Origin: Parabacteroides sp. PF5-9
GTDB taxonomy: Bacteria; Bacteroidota; Bacteroidia; Bacteroidales; Tannerellaceae
Assembly: GCF_029893105.1 (NCBI RefSeq)
Contig: NZ_JARXWG010000007.1
Location: 1-64,000, forward strand
Length of the DNA: 64,000 bases
Reading direction: 5' to 3'
Shown here: piece by piece, positions 1-8,945 of the stretch
Layout of the letters: every line of letters begins with the position of its first letter
Position numbering within the stretch: position 1 is the first letter of the stretch
Program-made: the position numbers and the translations under genes
The notes under the pieces: model-generated
Told to the model about the DNA's origin: nothing
Database searches by the model: none
What the model saw: the letters and a program-made list of their open reading frames with translations, nothing else

Positions 1-116
1 CTCAAAATGACAACCTTGTTAGGGATGAGTTTTGGTTGTGTCAACTTTTATAGTAAACAGTGACGAAATGTGACAACCAATTTTAGGATAAGTCAAATTT
101 GGTGAAGATAAATTCG

Positions 117-204
117 TTTGACAACTATCGAATGATTGTTTCACAATTGTGTAATGATCGTTTGATAATTATAGAATGATCATTTCACGATTGTCAAACG
201 ATTC
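117..204. repeat. Array of four 22-bp units (16-bp imperfect palindrome + 6-bp spacer)
   Basis: Four head-to-tail 22-bp units start at 117, 139, 161 and 183. Each is a 16-bp imperfect palindrome (TTTGACAACTATCGAA, TTTCACAATTGTGTAA, TTTGATAATTATAGAA, TTTCACGATTGTCAAA) followed by a 6-bp spacer of the form TGATYR (TGATTG, TGATCG, TGATCA, CGATTC). The 22-bp pitch is about two helical turns, so a dimeric protein on each unit would sit on one face of the DNA. The array ends 200 bp before nrfH. Whether it acts on nrfH or on a gene left of the window is unknown. An array with the same geometry but another sequence lies at 44826-44907. The rest of 1-300 holds scattered gacaacc/ggttgtg segments and no gene that I can see. 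Confidence 0.85.
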
Positions 205-307
205 TGTGTTCAGCATGAAATGACTGGAAATCCCACGTAAATCCACAGACTACACCTTATGTTTAGATGATAGCAAATGTATGAAAACAGTGATCGAATT
301 GTAAAAG

Positions 308-352
308 TGTAATTTTAATTACATCCTTCATCAGGGCTATTCATTAATTTTG
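308..352 (+). promoter_or_regulatory. Probable nrfH promoter with CRP/FNR-like palindrome
   Basis: TAATTTTG at 345-352 matches the Bacteroidetes -7 box TAnnTTTG. No clear -33 TTTG precedes it. Instead a 16-bp palindrome, TGTAATTTTAATTACA (308-323, arms TGTAAT/ATTACA), sits where an activator would bind. Nitrite reductase genes are commonly controlled by CRP/FNR-superfamily regulators, and this palindrome has the right size, but the identity of the regulator is inference. Confidence 0.5.
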
Positions 353-403
353 CTTTAAAATTAGACTGAATATCACTATTTATAACAGCAATTCACCGAT
401 ATC

Positions 404-985
404 ATGAAGAAAATCTTAAGCCACATCCCATTGAATATGATTCTACCCTTCTTTATTGCGGGAGGGATACTGGCCGGATTAGGTATTTACGCCATTTATA
501 TGTCGCGGGCGCATTCTTATTTATCCGATGATCCGTCGGCCTGTGTCAACTGCCATATTATGGCTCCGTATTATCAATCGTGGAATCATAGTTCACATGC
601 GCAATGGACCACTTGCAACGACTGCCATGTTCCTCAGGATAATGTGGTTGAAAAATATGCTTTCAAAGCGATCGACGGCTTATACCATGCGGCCGTATTC
701 TCCATCAAAGGCGAACCACAGACGATCCGTCCCAGAGACGCCAGCAATGAAGTGATTATGAACAATTGTATTCGTTGCCATACCCAACTGAATACCGAAT
801 TTGTAAAGACCGGCATGATCAGTTATACCCAGGCTAAACATGGTGAAGGTAAAGCCTGTTGGGATTGTCATACCCAGGTACCCCATACCACTATCAGTAA
901 TCTGGCCTCATCGCCCCATGCGATTGTGCCGCTACCGGCATCTCCTGTTCCCGCATGGCTCAAAAAAATAATGATTAATGATTAA
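404..985 (+). CDS. nrfH: Cytochrome c nitrite reductase small subunit NrfH
   Basis: This is a membrane-anchored tetraheme quinol dehydrogenase of the NapC/NirT family. It takes electrons from menaquinol and passes them to NrfA in the periplasm. The 193-residue protein has one N-terminal membrane helix (about residues 10-33) and four CxxCH heme sites: CVNCH (47-51), CNDCH (71-75), CIRCH (122-126) and CWDCH (152-156). Length and heme number fit the family. The ATG at 404 places the helix correctly. nrfA follows 32 bp downstream and a cytochrome c maturation pair follows that, so this is a self-contained nitrite ammonification operon. Confidence 0.95.
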   Translation: MKKILSHIPLNMILPFFIAGGILAGLGIYAIYMSRAHSYLSDDPSACVNCHIMAPYYQSWNHSSHAQWTTCNDCHVPQDNVVEKYAFKAIDGLYHAAVFSIKGEPQTIRPRDASNEVIMNNCIRCHTQLNTEFVKTGMISYTQAKHGEGKACWDCHTQVPHTTISNLASSPHAIVPLPASPVPAWLKKIMIND

Positions 986-1017
986 TAATTCACAACTCAT
1001 AATTAACAATTAAATAT

Positions 1018-2514
1018 ATGTTTATCAAATTAGCAGAAGCGATTAAACGTAAACCCATCATCGGTTGGGGTATTTTCGGTATAGTCATGGTTGCCGTATT
1101 CGTCTTAGGGATACTGGCTGCTTCGGTCACCGAACGAAGGGCGGAAATAGCCACACTGTTCAACAACAAAAAAGTGGAACTCAAAGAGATCGAGTCCCGA
1201 AATGAGTTATGGGGCGAAAACTATCCCCGGGAATACAGTACCTGGAAAAAAACAGCCGATATGGATTTCCGGAGCAAACACCTCGGCAATATGCCCGAAG
1301 ATGTATTGGAAAGCCGTCCGGAAATGGTGGTTCTGTGGGCCGGTTATGCGTTTGCACAAGATTATTCGGCTCCGCGAGGACATATGTATGCCATAGAAGA
1401 TGTGCGCAAAACCCTACGCACCGGTACGCCACAAACAGAGACCGACGGGCCTCAGCCGGCCACTTGCTGGTCATGCAAAAGTCCGGATGTCCCCCGTATG
1501 ATGCATGAGATGGGTATTGAAAATTTCTACAAAGATAAATGGGGAGCGATGGGCAGTGAGATAGTCAATCCGATCGGTTGTGCCGACTGTCATGATCCGC
1601 ATACGATGAACCTGACCATCACCCGTCCGGCATTAGTCGAAGCATTCGAACGTCAGGGCAAAGAGATCTCCGAGGCTACGCCACAAGAAATGCGTAACTT
1701 GGTATGCGCACAATGCCATGTGGAATACTACTTCAAAGGAGACGGCAAATACCTGACATTCCCTTGGGACGGAGGTATGACCGTTGAAGATATGGAAGCG
1801 TATTATGATGAAGTGGCATTCTCCGACTGGACTCATGCGATCAGTAAAGCGCCTATGCTAAAAGCCCAACATCCGGATTATGAATTGTTCCTGCTCGGCC
1901 CGCATGCCCAACGTGGATTAGGGTGTGCCGATTGCCACATGCCTTATATCTCGGAAGGCGGGATTAAATACTCCAATCATCAGATCGTAAGTCCGTTGAA
2001 AAACATCTCAAACACCTGCCAGACCTGCCATCGCGACAGTGAAGAGAACCTGCGTAAATATGTGTATGAGTATCAGGATAAAGCCCTGGAAATTCGTGAC
2101 CGTATCGAACAGGAGTTATCGAAAGCCCATATCATGGCTAAAACAGCGTGGGACAACGGCGCATCAGACAGCCAGATGACAGCCTCCTTAAAACTACTTC
2201 GTCAGGCACAATGGCGTTGGGATTTTGCTGTTGCTTCACATGGCGGTTCATTCCACGCACCGGTAGAGACACAACGTATTCTGGCACACAGCTTGGATAA
2301 AACCATGCAAGCCCAACTCGAACTGCAAAAAGTGTTGTTCGCACATGGCATTACCGACATCACAATGCCCGATATTTCAACAAAAGCAAAAGCACAGGAA
2401 TATATCGGTCTGGATATGCATAAACTTAAAAACAACAAAGAGAACTGGATAGAGACAGAGATTCCTAAATGGGTTGAGAAAGCACAGAAAGAGGGTAAAT
2501 TAGCCATGCGATAA
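1018..2514 (+). CDS. nrfA: Ammonia-forming cytochrome c nitrite reductase NrfA
   Basis: Periplasmic pentaheme enzyme that reduces nitrite to ammonium with six electrons. The 498-residue protein has an N-terminal signal or anchor segment (about 15-37). It carries the diagnostic catalytic-heme site CWSCK (150-154), where lysine replaces histidine, and four ordinary sites: CADCH (188-192), CAQCH (230-234), CADCH (303-307) and CQTCH (334-338). The CxxCK heme normally requires dedicated maturation factors, which fits the ResB/CcsA-like pair directly downstream. The upstream junction (986-1017) is an AT-rich stretch of taattaacaattaa type that recurs before other genes in this window. The stop is at 2514. 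Confidence 0.97.
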   Translation: MFIKLAEAIKRKPIIGWGIFGIVMVAVFVLGILAASVTERRAEIATLFNNKKVELKEIESRNELWGENYPREYSTWKKTADMDFRSKHLGNMPEDVLESRPEMVVLWAGYAFAQDYSAPRGHMYAIEDVRKTLRTGTPQTETDGPQPATCWSCKSPDVPRMMHEMGIENFYKDKWGAMGSEIVNPIGCADCHDPHTMNLTITRPALVEAFERQGKEISEATPQEMRNLVCAQCHVEYYFKGDGKYLTFPWDGGMTVEDMEAYYDEVAFSDWTHAISKAPMLKAQHPDYELFLLGPHAQRGLGCADCHMPYISEGGIKYSNHQIVSPLKNISNTCQTCHRDSEENLRKYVYEYQDKALEIRDRIEQELSKAHIMAKTAWDNGASDSQMTASLKLLRQAQWRWDFAVASHGGSFHAPVETQRILAHSLDKTMQAQLELQKVLFAHGITDITMPDISTKAKAQEYIGLDMHKLKNNKENWIETEIPKWVEKAQKEGKLAMR

Positions 2515-2626
2515 ACGCGTAAATAAATCTTGAAAATGAAAAATGAGAGACGATAAAACGATGAATTGCAAATTATCACTTACTTTTGAGTGCTTTATAT
2601 TCATTTTTCATTTTTAATTAAACAAC

Positions 2627-3886
2627 GTGAACGATAAACGAAACATGTGGCAATTCCCTTGGCGGTATGCAGAAAGCATTGCTTTTGTATTAGGTATACT
2701 GATCGTCGGTTTTGTCTTACAGGCGATGTTGGGGCCTTTCGATTTTGCACGACTCAGATGGCCGGTGAATGGCCTGTTGGGAGGGAGTATCCTCTTCCTA
2801 TCCATCCTTTTGGCCTTCAAACGAAAAAACCCGGTCGTCCAATGGTTCTCAGGCATTCCATTGTCGGTGACATTGATTTCTGCCCTTTTATTATTGGGTA
2901 TCCTGATGGGATTAACCCCACAGATGACCCATCTTCATCCGGGAGACAGGAGCCCCGCTGCCATTTTCGGACTCAGACAAATGACCACCTCATGGCCTTT
3001 TGTCTTTGTCTACTTCCTACTCCTTTTATCATTGGGTACATTGATTGTGCGTCGCCTTTTTACTTTCCGTCGAGGCGACTACGCTTTTTATCTCAACCAT
3101 CTTGGGTTATGGCTTTTCCTTTTTGCTTCAGGCTGGGGAGCTGCCGATATGAAACGGTATGTGATGCATGTACGCGAAACGGAAACAGAATGGCGTGTAT
3201 ATAATAACCGGAATGAAGTATTGGACCTGCCCGTCGCTATCCGATTGAATGATTTCCGGATGGAAGAATACCCTCCTCAACTGGTGGTGATCGACAGGCA
3301 GACCGGAACGGTTCAACCGGAGAATAATCCCCAATACCTCCAACTGGAAGAACACCCAATCACCGGACAACTGGACGAATGGGAGATCACCGTCAAGGAG
3401 TATATCCATGAAGCGGTACGAAACAGCGACAGTACCTACCAAAAAGCACCAATGCCCGGTGCTTCACCCGCCGTAAAGGTACAGGCTCGAAACCGCATAA
3501 ACGATACGGTCGCAGAAGGGTGGGTCTGTGTCGGCAATAGCGCTCAACTCTATATGGTATTGCCTTTAAACGAACAATACTGTGTGGCAATGACCCAACC
3601 CGAACCCAAACGTTTCGTCTCAGATATCAATGTCTTTACCGAAGACGGCAAACAAACACATACATTACTTGAAGTCAACAAACCGCATAAGGTCGGTCAT
3701 TGGATGATCTACCAATACGGTTATGATCAGGAGGCCGGAAAACTCTCCTCCTACAGTAGTATGGAGTTGGTATACGATCCGTGGATCGTTCCCGTATATA
3801 TCGGGATTATCCTGATGGCTGCCGGTGGTGTTTGTATGTTATGGATAGGAAACAAAAGAAAGGAGGCGACAGATGACGTGGAATGA
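2627..3886 (+). CDS. ResB-like cytochrome c biogenesis protein
   Basis: Membrane protein of 419 residues that resembles the ResB (Ccs1) half of System II cytochrome c maturation, which delivers heme and holds apocytochrome outside the membrane. Hydrophobic segments lie near residues 15-35, 48-65, 72-92, 120-140 and 150-170. A soluble periplasmic region follows (about 175-385), then a last helix near 390-410. The listed start is a GTG; an in-frame ATG (MWQFPW) 18 bp later is the alternative. The gene overlaps ccsA by 14 bp, which indicates translational coupling. In related bacteria the two halves may be fused (CcsBA or NrfI); here they are split. The 112-bp gap before it holds a 14-bp inverted repeat (2533-2546 / 2601-2614). 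Confidence 0.82.
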   Translation: MNDKRNMWQFPWRYAESIAFVLGILIVGFVLQAMLGPFDFARLRWPVNGLLGGSILFLSILLAFKRKNPVVQWFSGIPLSVTLISALLLLGILMGLTPQMTHLHPGDRSPAAIFGLRQMTTSWPFVFVYFLLLLSLGTLIVRRLFTFRRGDYAFYLNHLGLWLFLFASGWGAADMKRYVMHVRETETEWRVYNNRNEVLDLPVAIRLNDFRMEEYPPQLVVIDRQTGTVQPENNPQYLQLEEHPITGQLDEWEITVKEYIHEAVRNSDSTYQKAPMPGASPAVKVQARNRINDTVAEGWVCVGNSAQLYMVLPLNEQYCVAMTQPEPKRFVSDINVFTEDGKQTHTLLEVNKPHKVGHWMIYQYGYDQEAGKLSSYSSMELVYDPWIVPVYIGIILMAAGGVCMLWIGNKRKEATDDVE

Positions 3887-4655
3887 ATTCGGATGGTTTG
3901 CCGTTCCGGCCATGTTGTTATGGATAACAGCAGGCGTATTGGTCTATACACCGATCAACAGAAAAATAATCAACCTGTTGATGGTGGCAGGTATCCTCGT
4001 TTTAGCCACATTTATCGGTGGCTTGTGGATTGGTCTTGAAAGACCTCCGTTGCGCACGATGGGTGAAACCCGTCTCTGGTACTCTTTTTTCCTCTCCACG
4101 ATCGGTTATCTGACTTTCCGCCATTGGAAATATAAATGGCTCCTCTCGTTCAGTGGACTTATGGCCTGTGTGTTTGTATGTATCAACCTATTCAAACCGG
4201 AGATCCATTCCAAAAACCTGATGCCGGCCTTACAAAGTATCTGGTTCGTACCACACGTCACCTCTTATATCCTTTCGTATGCCATGCTCGGAGCAGCTAC
4301 CATCGCCTCTTTTATTCAAATACATAAATTGAATAAAAACATTGCCGATCAACAACTTTATCGGTTTATGGATAATCTGGTGTATGTCGGCTTTGGATTC
4401 CTGATGCTCGGACTATTGATGGGATGCGTCTGGGCCAAAGAAGCGTGGGGACATTACTGGTCGTGGGATCCGAAAGAGACCTGGGCGTTTATCACCTCGG
4501 CCGCTTATCTGGTCTACATCCATATGCGCTTGCAAAAAGCGTATCCCAAACTGACCGTCTGGGTATTGCCCATCGCATTTATCCTGTTGATGATCACCTG
4601 GATCGGTGTCAATTATCTGCCATCGGCACAAGGGAGTATACATACCTATTCGTAA
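3873..4655 (+). CDS. ccsA: CcsA/ResC-type cytochrome c biogenesis protein (heme handling)
   Basis: Integral membrane protein of 260 residues with about eight hydrophobic segments. It carries the tryptophan-rich WWD heme-binding motif, WGHYWSWDPKETW, at 192-204. Conserved histidines flank it, including H128 in the FVPHVTSY segment. The motif identifies the heme-handling protein superfamily (CcsA/CcmC/CcmF). With the preceding ResB-like protein it forms a System II heme lyase. Its place at the end of the nrfHA cluster suggests that it matures NrfA and NrfH, perhaps including the unusual CxxCK heme; that specialisation is inference. A weak hairpin without a T-run follows the stop. Confidence 0.92.
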   Translation: MTWNEFGWFAVPAMLLWITAGVLVYTPINRKIINLLMVAGILVLATFIGGLWIGLERPPLRTMGETRLWYSFFLSTIGYLTFRHWKYKWLLSFSGLMACVFVCINLFKPEIHSKNLMPALQSIWFVPHVTSYILSYAMLGAATIASFIQIHKLNKNIADQQLYRFMDNLVYVGFGFLMLGLLMGCVWAKEAWGHYWSWDPKETWAFITSAAYLVYIHMRLQKAYPKLTVWVLPIAFILLMITWIGVNYLPSAQGSIHTYS

Positions 4656-4695
4656 ATCACCTCTCGCCTAAGAGAGAGAATTCTAAAGAACATCT

Positions 4696-4703
4696 TATCT
4701 TTG
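4696..4703 (+). promoter_or_regulatory. Candidate -7 box in the ccsA-BACON lipoprotein gap
   Basis: TATCTTTG matches TAnnTTTG exactly, but there is no matching -33 TTTG. It would give the next gene a leader of about 245 nt. The rest of the 304-bp gap (4656-4959) is AT-rich, with a small TCACTTTTTGAGTGA hairpin near 4886-4900, and shows no gene. Confidence 0.35.
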
Positions 4704-4959
4704 AATAGGTTACAAGTTGTAAGTACATCAAATCATTTTCTGATTTTTGATCCCCCTCAGAATGTTCGTTTAGTATTAAAATAACCATTTTATTAAATCA
4801 AATGCCTCTTTTGTTAACCTGTAATTGCTCTACTCCAACTATTTTTACAGCGTCTTTCGGGAGAAAGATTCGGATTTATCGATCACTTTTTGAGTGAAAG
4901 ATCAAATCATCAAAAGGAAAAAAAGCAAAAAAATAAACCGTTTTTAACAGGATTGAGCG

Positions 4960-7900
4960 ATGTATGACCAAAACCTATGTGGTAGCCGTCAAGCTATACG
5001 CTTGCGGGTATCATCCATTTTATCAGCTATATGGCTGATCACTTCATGCGCAAGTGAAGATGTACATGTAATTGTGCCCCCTCCCTCCGCCCCCGGCGAA
5101 GAGATCAACACCCGTTTTCATCTGGATGTGCAGCCGATCGCGTCATCAACAACACGTAGTCTGACGTTCCATACGGACGGCACGGTTGAATCGGATACGC
5201 TAACGACAACACCATATACCGAAAACGAAGATTCCCGCGACAGTGTATCGATAGCCACCCGTTCCTCCAAATCGCTTTCCGAAAGGGAAGAGCGGAAGAT
5301 CCAGCAGCTATGGGTCGGCCAATATACGGCACAAGGAGCCAGATTGGCCAGTGTGTACATCCCACAGGTCGCGTTGGAATATGTCGATGTCAAACTCAAA
5401 GCCTCCCTTCAGCCATGTACGGTCTATCTGATCGCCAATGGAGGAGATCTGACCACAACAGCAACCACGGAAGAGTTGTTGTTGAAAATCGTTCATCCGT
5501 ATAATACGTCGGGCGATTTCTCCAGTCAGCTTTACCCTTTCCTGATGCAAGGGAAGTGGCAAGGCGTTCTTGAAGGTACAATAGACGAAATGGCCCCTTT
5601 CGAACAAAAAATCGAAATGACCCGGGCAACAGCCAAACTTCGTTTCACCTACACCGTTGCGGGCAGTAACTTTCAGTTTACCCCCTCCTCCTTGAAAGTA
5701 GGCAATATCCCCCAGGGCGTCAAACTCATTGAGTCTGAGACCAGACCCTCCGGTCTCTCCTTCACCGAACTGACTGAAGCGACCCACTCCTCCGGTTCAC
5801 CCGTTTTCTGGTACCTGCCCGAAAACATAGCCGGAGAAGCCACCGGCGCCAATGTTGTCGACTCCGAAAAGAAGAAAACCGGACAGGGCGTCACCAACGC
5901 CACCTATATCGAACTCACAGGTGATGCCGTACAGAACGGGCATCTGTATCAAAATGTCGTCATCCGGCTCTATCCCGGGCTCAACCGCAACGACTACAAC
6001 ATCCGGCGGAACCATTTCTATACGATCGAGATCCGTCTGCAAGGGATCGACTTCTCCGACCAGCGGATCACTGTCGGACAATCGCCCGAGCCCACCCAGC
6101 CGGGAGAGTTATTGGCCGAAGAAGGATCGGAAACCTCCTTCCTTCTGAAAACACAGCCGGGGAAACCGTGGAGTTTCCAACTACCCGACTGGCTGTCGGC
6201 ATTGGTCAACGGAACATCGTTCCCGGTAAATAGCTTAGTAAGTGGAAAAGGGCTAACAACTGTAGATCTGAAAGCAGCTACGGCCAACCCCAGCGCCACA
6301 GCCCGTCATCTCGTTTTTTCCATCGACGGCAAGGAGGTGACACTCTCGCAACGGGGATCATTACTGAATAAAGGTGGAGACATCCAACTCGGAGCAACAA
6401 AGGGGGCGACAGCCACAGCGACATTTTCCGCCACCAAAGGACTGTCCTGGGCGGCAACACTAAGTAATACCCTCTCCTGGCAAGCCGGTGCGGTGACATC
6501 CGGAAAAGCAACAGGAGTAGGCACGACACAGAACCTGTTGGTACAGGCTGCAAACAGTAATCCGACAGCACAGAACAGGATCGGAACCATTACGCTGAAA
6601 GGTGGAGACGGTATCGGGACGTTGACCCAACAAGTCACCGTCAACCAGGCCGCTTCGACCCTCACAGGATCAACCGTCAATTCCATCCCCGCAGCAGGAG
6701 GAAGTGAATCGATCGGTACCTTTACCGCTATCGCCGAACTGCCCTGGATAGCTTCGGTAGCGACAGGCAGTGACTGGCTGGCATTGATCGACCAGTCGGG
6801 CACAACCACCGGACAGACACAGAGTGTACGTTTCCGAACAACCACCAGCAACCCCTCCTCCTCGCAGCGACAGGCAACCGTTTCGGTAAGAGCCGGAAAT
6901 ACTACTGCGCCATTGGGGCCGGTGGGGAATATTACCGTCAACCAACTAGGTGCAACACTGACGGTCGGCAATAACGCAACGGTCGGCCCTACGGCTTCCA
7001 GTAACAATACCGTTAGTTTTACTTCCACCCAAGGCCTTTCATGGAATGCAAGCAAAAACGTGGACTGGATCACACTGACCGGAACAACAAGCGGTACGGC
7101 CAATACAACAGGAGCGGCACAGACAGTAGGATATACAGTGCCTGTCAACCCGAAAGAGGCCGCACGAAGTGGAAATATCACCATCAAATCGGGGAACGGC
7201 GTGACAGGAACAGATGCCAACCTGACTAAAAATATACAAGTGACACAAAATGCATCTTCTTTAACCGTATCGGGCAATCCGACCACATTAGGACCAACAA
7301 TAAATGCTGCAGGGACATTGACACTGAACGGTACTTCCGGGTTAGGATACAGTTCATCGGTGACAGGAGGATTCCTGACACTCAGCGGAGCCACATCGGG
7401 TACGACCAATGGGGCGAATCAGAGTTTTACCTACCAGACCGCTTCGATCAACCCGAACTCCACCGCACGAACCGGAGCAATTACGGTGCAGACAACAGGA
7501 GGAGATATTTCGAAAACGGTGAATATTACACAAAATGGATCGACACTGACGGTCTCTCCAACTTCAGCCAATGCGGCTCATACGGCTTCATCGGGTAGTT
7601 TTACAGTGAATGGAACGAATGGATTGCCGCTTACCTACTCCTCCAACCAAAGCTGGTTGACATTAGGCACCCAACCGACACCAGCCAATGGAGGAAATCA
7701 GACAGCGACCTATAATGTGGCTGAAAATACGGGAGATGCACGAAGTGGAGTGATTACCGTCCAAGCAACAGGTGGAAATTTATCCAGGACATTGACTGTT
7801 AATCAGGCGGCGATGCCAATTATTACACTTCATGTAAGTCCAACATCTTTAACTTTAAAGAAAAAAGAAGGTCTTCCTTCCACCGAGACAGGTTATGTCA

Positions 7901-8094
7901 CAATTACGACTGATGGTTCCTGGGAAATTCGTGATAACCAAAAATATGTAAGAGTTAGTCCAGATTCTGGTACGGGAAATTCAATACTAACTGTTCGTGT
8001 TAGCAGGGTCCAAGCAACTACTTATTCTTTCAAAGTGGCTTTAACCGAATACCCTTACACAGAAGTGGTGGTAAACATAACAGTAATCCAATAA
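4960..8094 (+). CDS. Lipoprotein with fimbrillin-like N-terminus and about seven BACON-like repeats
   Basis: This 1044-residue protein begins with a signal peptide ending in a lipobox (LITS before C30), so it should be a lipoprotein and probably surface-exposed. Residues of about 45-385 resemble fimbrillin-family or DUF4906-type Bacteroidales surface proteins, with a TRATAKLRF-like core. From about residue 390 to the end there are roughly seven ~85-95-residue beta-sandwich repeats. Each has a GLSW/W core, a middle with N-P-(T/S)-A-R-x-G-x-ITI and a closing ITVNQ/VTQN strand, typical of BACON domains. BACON domains are usually linked to carbohydrate or mucin binding, but no catalytic domain or SusC/D partner is nearby. 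An adhesin or pilus-tip role is possible. A strong terminator follows. Confidence 0.75.
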   Translation: MYDQNLCGSRQAIRLRVSSILSAIWLITSCASEDVHVIVPPPSAPGEEINTRFHLDVQPIASSTTRSLTFHTDGTVESDTLTTTPYTENEDSRDSVSIATRSSKSLSEREERKIQQLWVGQYTAQGARLASVYIPQVALEYVDVKLKASLQPCTVYLIANGGDLTTTATTEELLLKIVHPYNTSGDFSSQLYPFLMQGKWQGVLEGTIDEMAPFEQKIEMTRATAKLRFTYTVAGSNFQFTPSSLKVGNIPQGVKLIESETRPSGLSFTELTEATHSSGSPVFWYLPENIAGEATGANVVDSEKKKTGQGVTNATYIELTGDAVQNGHLYQNVVIRLYPGLNRNDYNIRRNHFYTIEIRLQGIDFSDQRITVGQSPEPTQPGELLAEEGSETSFLLKTQPGKPWSFQLPDWLSALVNGTSFPVNSLVSGKGLTTVDLKAATANPSATARHLVFSIDGKEVTLSQRGSLLNKGGDIQLGATKGATATATFSATKGLSWAATLSNTLSWQAGAVTSGKATGVGTTQNLLVQAANSNPTAQNRIGTITLKGGDGIGTLTQQVTVNQAASTLTGSTVNSIPAAGGSESIGTFTAIAELPWIASVATGSDWLALIDQSGTTTGQTQSVRFRTTTSNPSSSQRQATVSVRAGNTTAPLGPVGNITVNQLGATLTVGNNATVGPTASSNNTVSFTSTQGLSWNASKNVDWITLTGTTSGTANTTGAAQTVGYTVPVNPKEAARSGNITIKSGNGVTGTDANLTKNIQVTQNASSLTVSGNPTTLGPTINAAGTLTLNGTSGLGYSSSVTGGFLTLSGATSGTTNGANQSFTYQTASINPNSTARTGAITVQTTGGDISKTVNITQNGSTLTVSPTSANAAHTASSGSFTVNGTNGLPLTYSSNQSWLTLGTQPTPANGGNQTATYNVAENTGDARSGVITVQATGGNLSRTLTVNQAAMPIITLHVSPTSLTLKKKEGLPSTETGYVTITTDGSWEIRDNQKYVRVSPDSGTGNSILTVRVSRVQATTYSFKVALTEYPYTEVVVNITVIQ

Positions 8095-8169
8095 AGGTTC
8101 AAAAAATGATAATAATCAAATCGTCACAATCACTATATCTCAAGCCTTACACCCTACTTCTCCCTTTGA

Positions 8170-8212
8170 AAACAGACCGGAACACAGCCATAAAGTGTTC
8201 CGGTCTTTTTTG
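8170..8212 (+). terminator. Rho-independent terminator after the BACON lipoprotein
   Basis: A perfect 11-bp stem, GACCGGAACAC (8175-8185) with GTGTTCCGGTC (8195-8205), encloses a 9-nt loop and runs into TTTTTT. The following 130 bp, up to the repeat at 8344, hold no gene. Confidence 0.93.
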
Positions 8213-8343
8213 TTGATATACCTGCACCATTACGATCCAAAGAGAGAGGGTGATACTTCGCAGCAATAAAGCGTTCATTCTCTTTCAAAAAAAGCGACAG
8301 GGGCGTTATGGTTTTAATACAAATAGCCATAAGAGATGAGAAT

Positions 8344-8945
8344 TATCAAAATGTCAATTCACCTCCTTTGTCAGTCCCTTATTTGTGGTCAGGGTAAGGC
8401 GTGTTCATAAATATCGCCTTCTGACGGAGTTTAAGAAAAACAGAACGTCTTTTTTTATCGAAAAACGACTACCTGATGAACCATTCATTGTAAATCATAT
8501 AGATGATTTTCGCAGAGTTGTCACATCATAGCCCGTTAGCGTAACAAATGGTTATTCTGTTTTGTATCAGATTTTTGAAGCAATGAGAAGTGAATAAATG
8601 TAAAAACAGCAGATTTTTTATCCCTTTTTTTCCACTTCCGAAAATCATCAGCATGATTCGAAAGAGTCTTCTGGGGAATTTATAAAATGATCACAATGAT
8701 TGATGAACATCATCACAATAAAATGAAAATGTGATGCAGAAAAAAAGAGAAAAAGTAGCTGTTTGGTTCCGAAAAAGGCAGGAATAATCGTGTTTTTGAC
8801 CTTAGATTTGTGAAAATGAGGATTTGTTTGTTTTCTTAAAGTGTTTAAAGCGTAACAAAGTGTTCTAATATTGTTGGTTTTTATGACTAAATGATATTTT
8901 GATTTAGACCCTTAATATTCCAATGGCTATTAAAATAATGTGAGT
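8344..8945. repeat. Left copy of a ~600-bp dispersed repeat (inverted partner at 24805-25407)
   Basis: Read on the plus strand, this stretch runs from TATCAAAATGTCAATT to ATTAAAATAATGTGAGTT. It matches the reverse complement of 24805-25407 almost throughout. The core (about 8445-8770) differs at only a handful of positions; both edges are more diverged. It contains small palindromes such as AATCAT-cag-ATGATT. An open frame (8340-8531, ending ...NHIDDFRRVVTS) is shared by both copies. It has no ATG and its upstream half differs mostly by amino-acid replacements, so I do not call it a gene. The repeat abuts a MITE-like element at 8940. Confidence 0.9.

Noticed and set aside
117-204. CRISPR array
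   Set aside because: Units are only 16 bp with 6-bp spacers that are themselves similar, and no cas genes are present.
6306-7409. A 367-codon open frame antisense to the BACON lipoprotein gene
   Set aside because: The plus-strand frame has a signal peptide and repeat domains. The antisense frame follows from codon bias in a repetitive Thr/Ala/Gly-rich gene and shows no recognisable domain.
8340-8531. Short frame shared by both ~600-bp repeats (ends NHIDDFRRVVTS)
   Set aside because: No ATG in either copy, and the differences between copies in its first half mostly change amino acids, so there is no sign of selection on protein.
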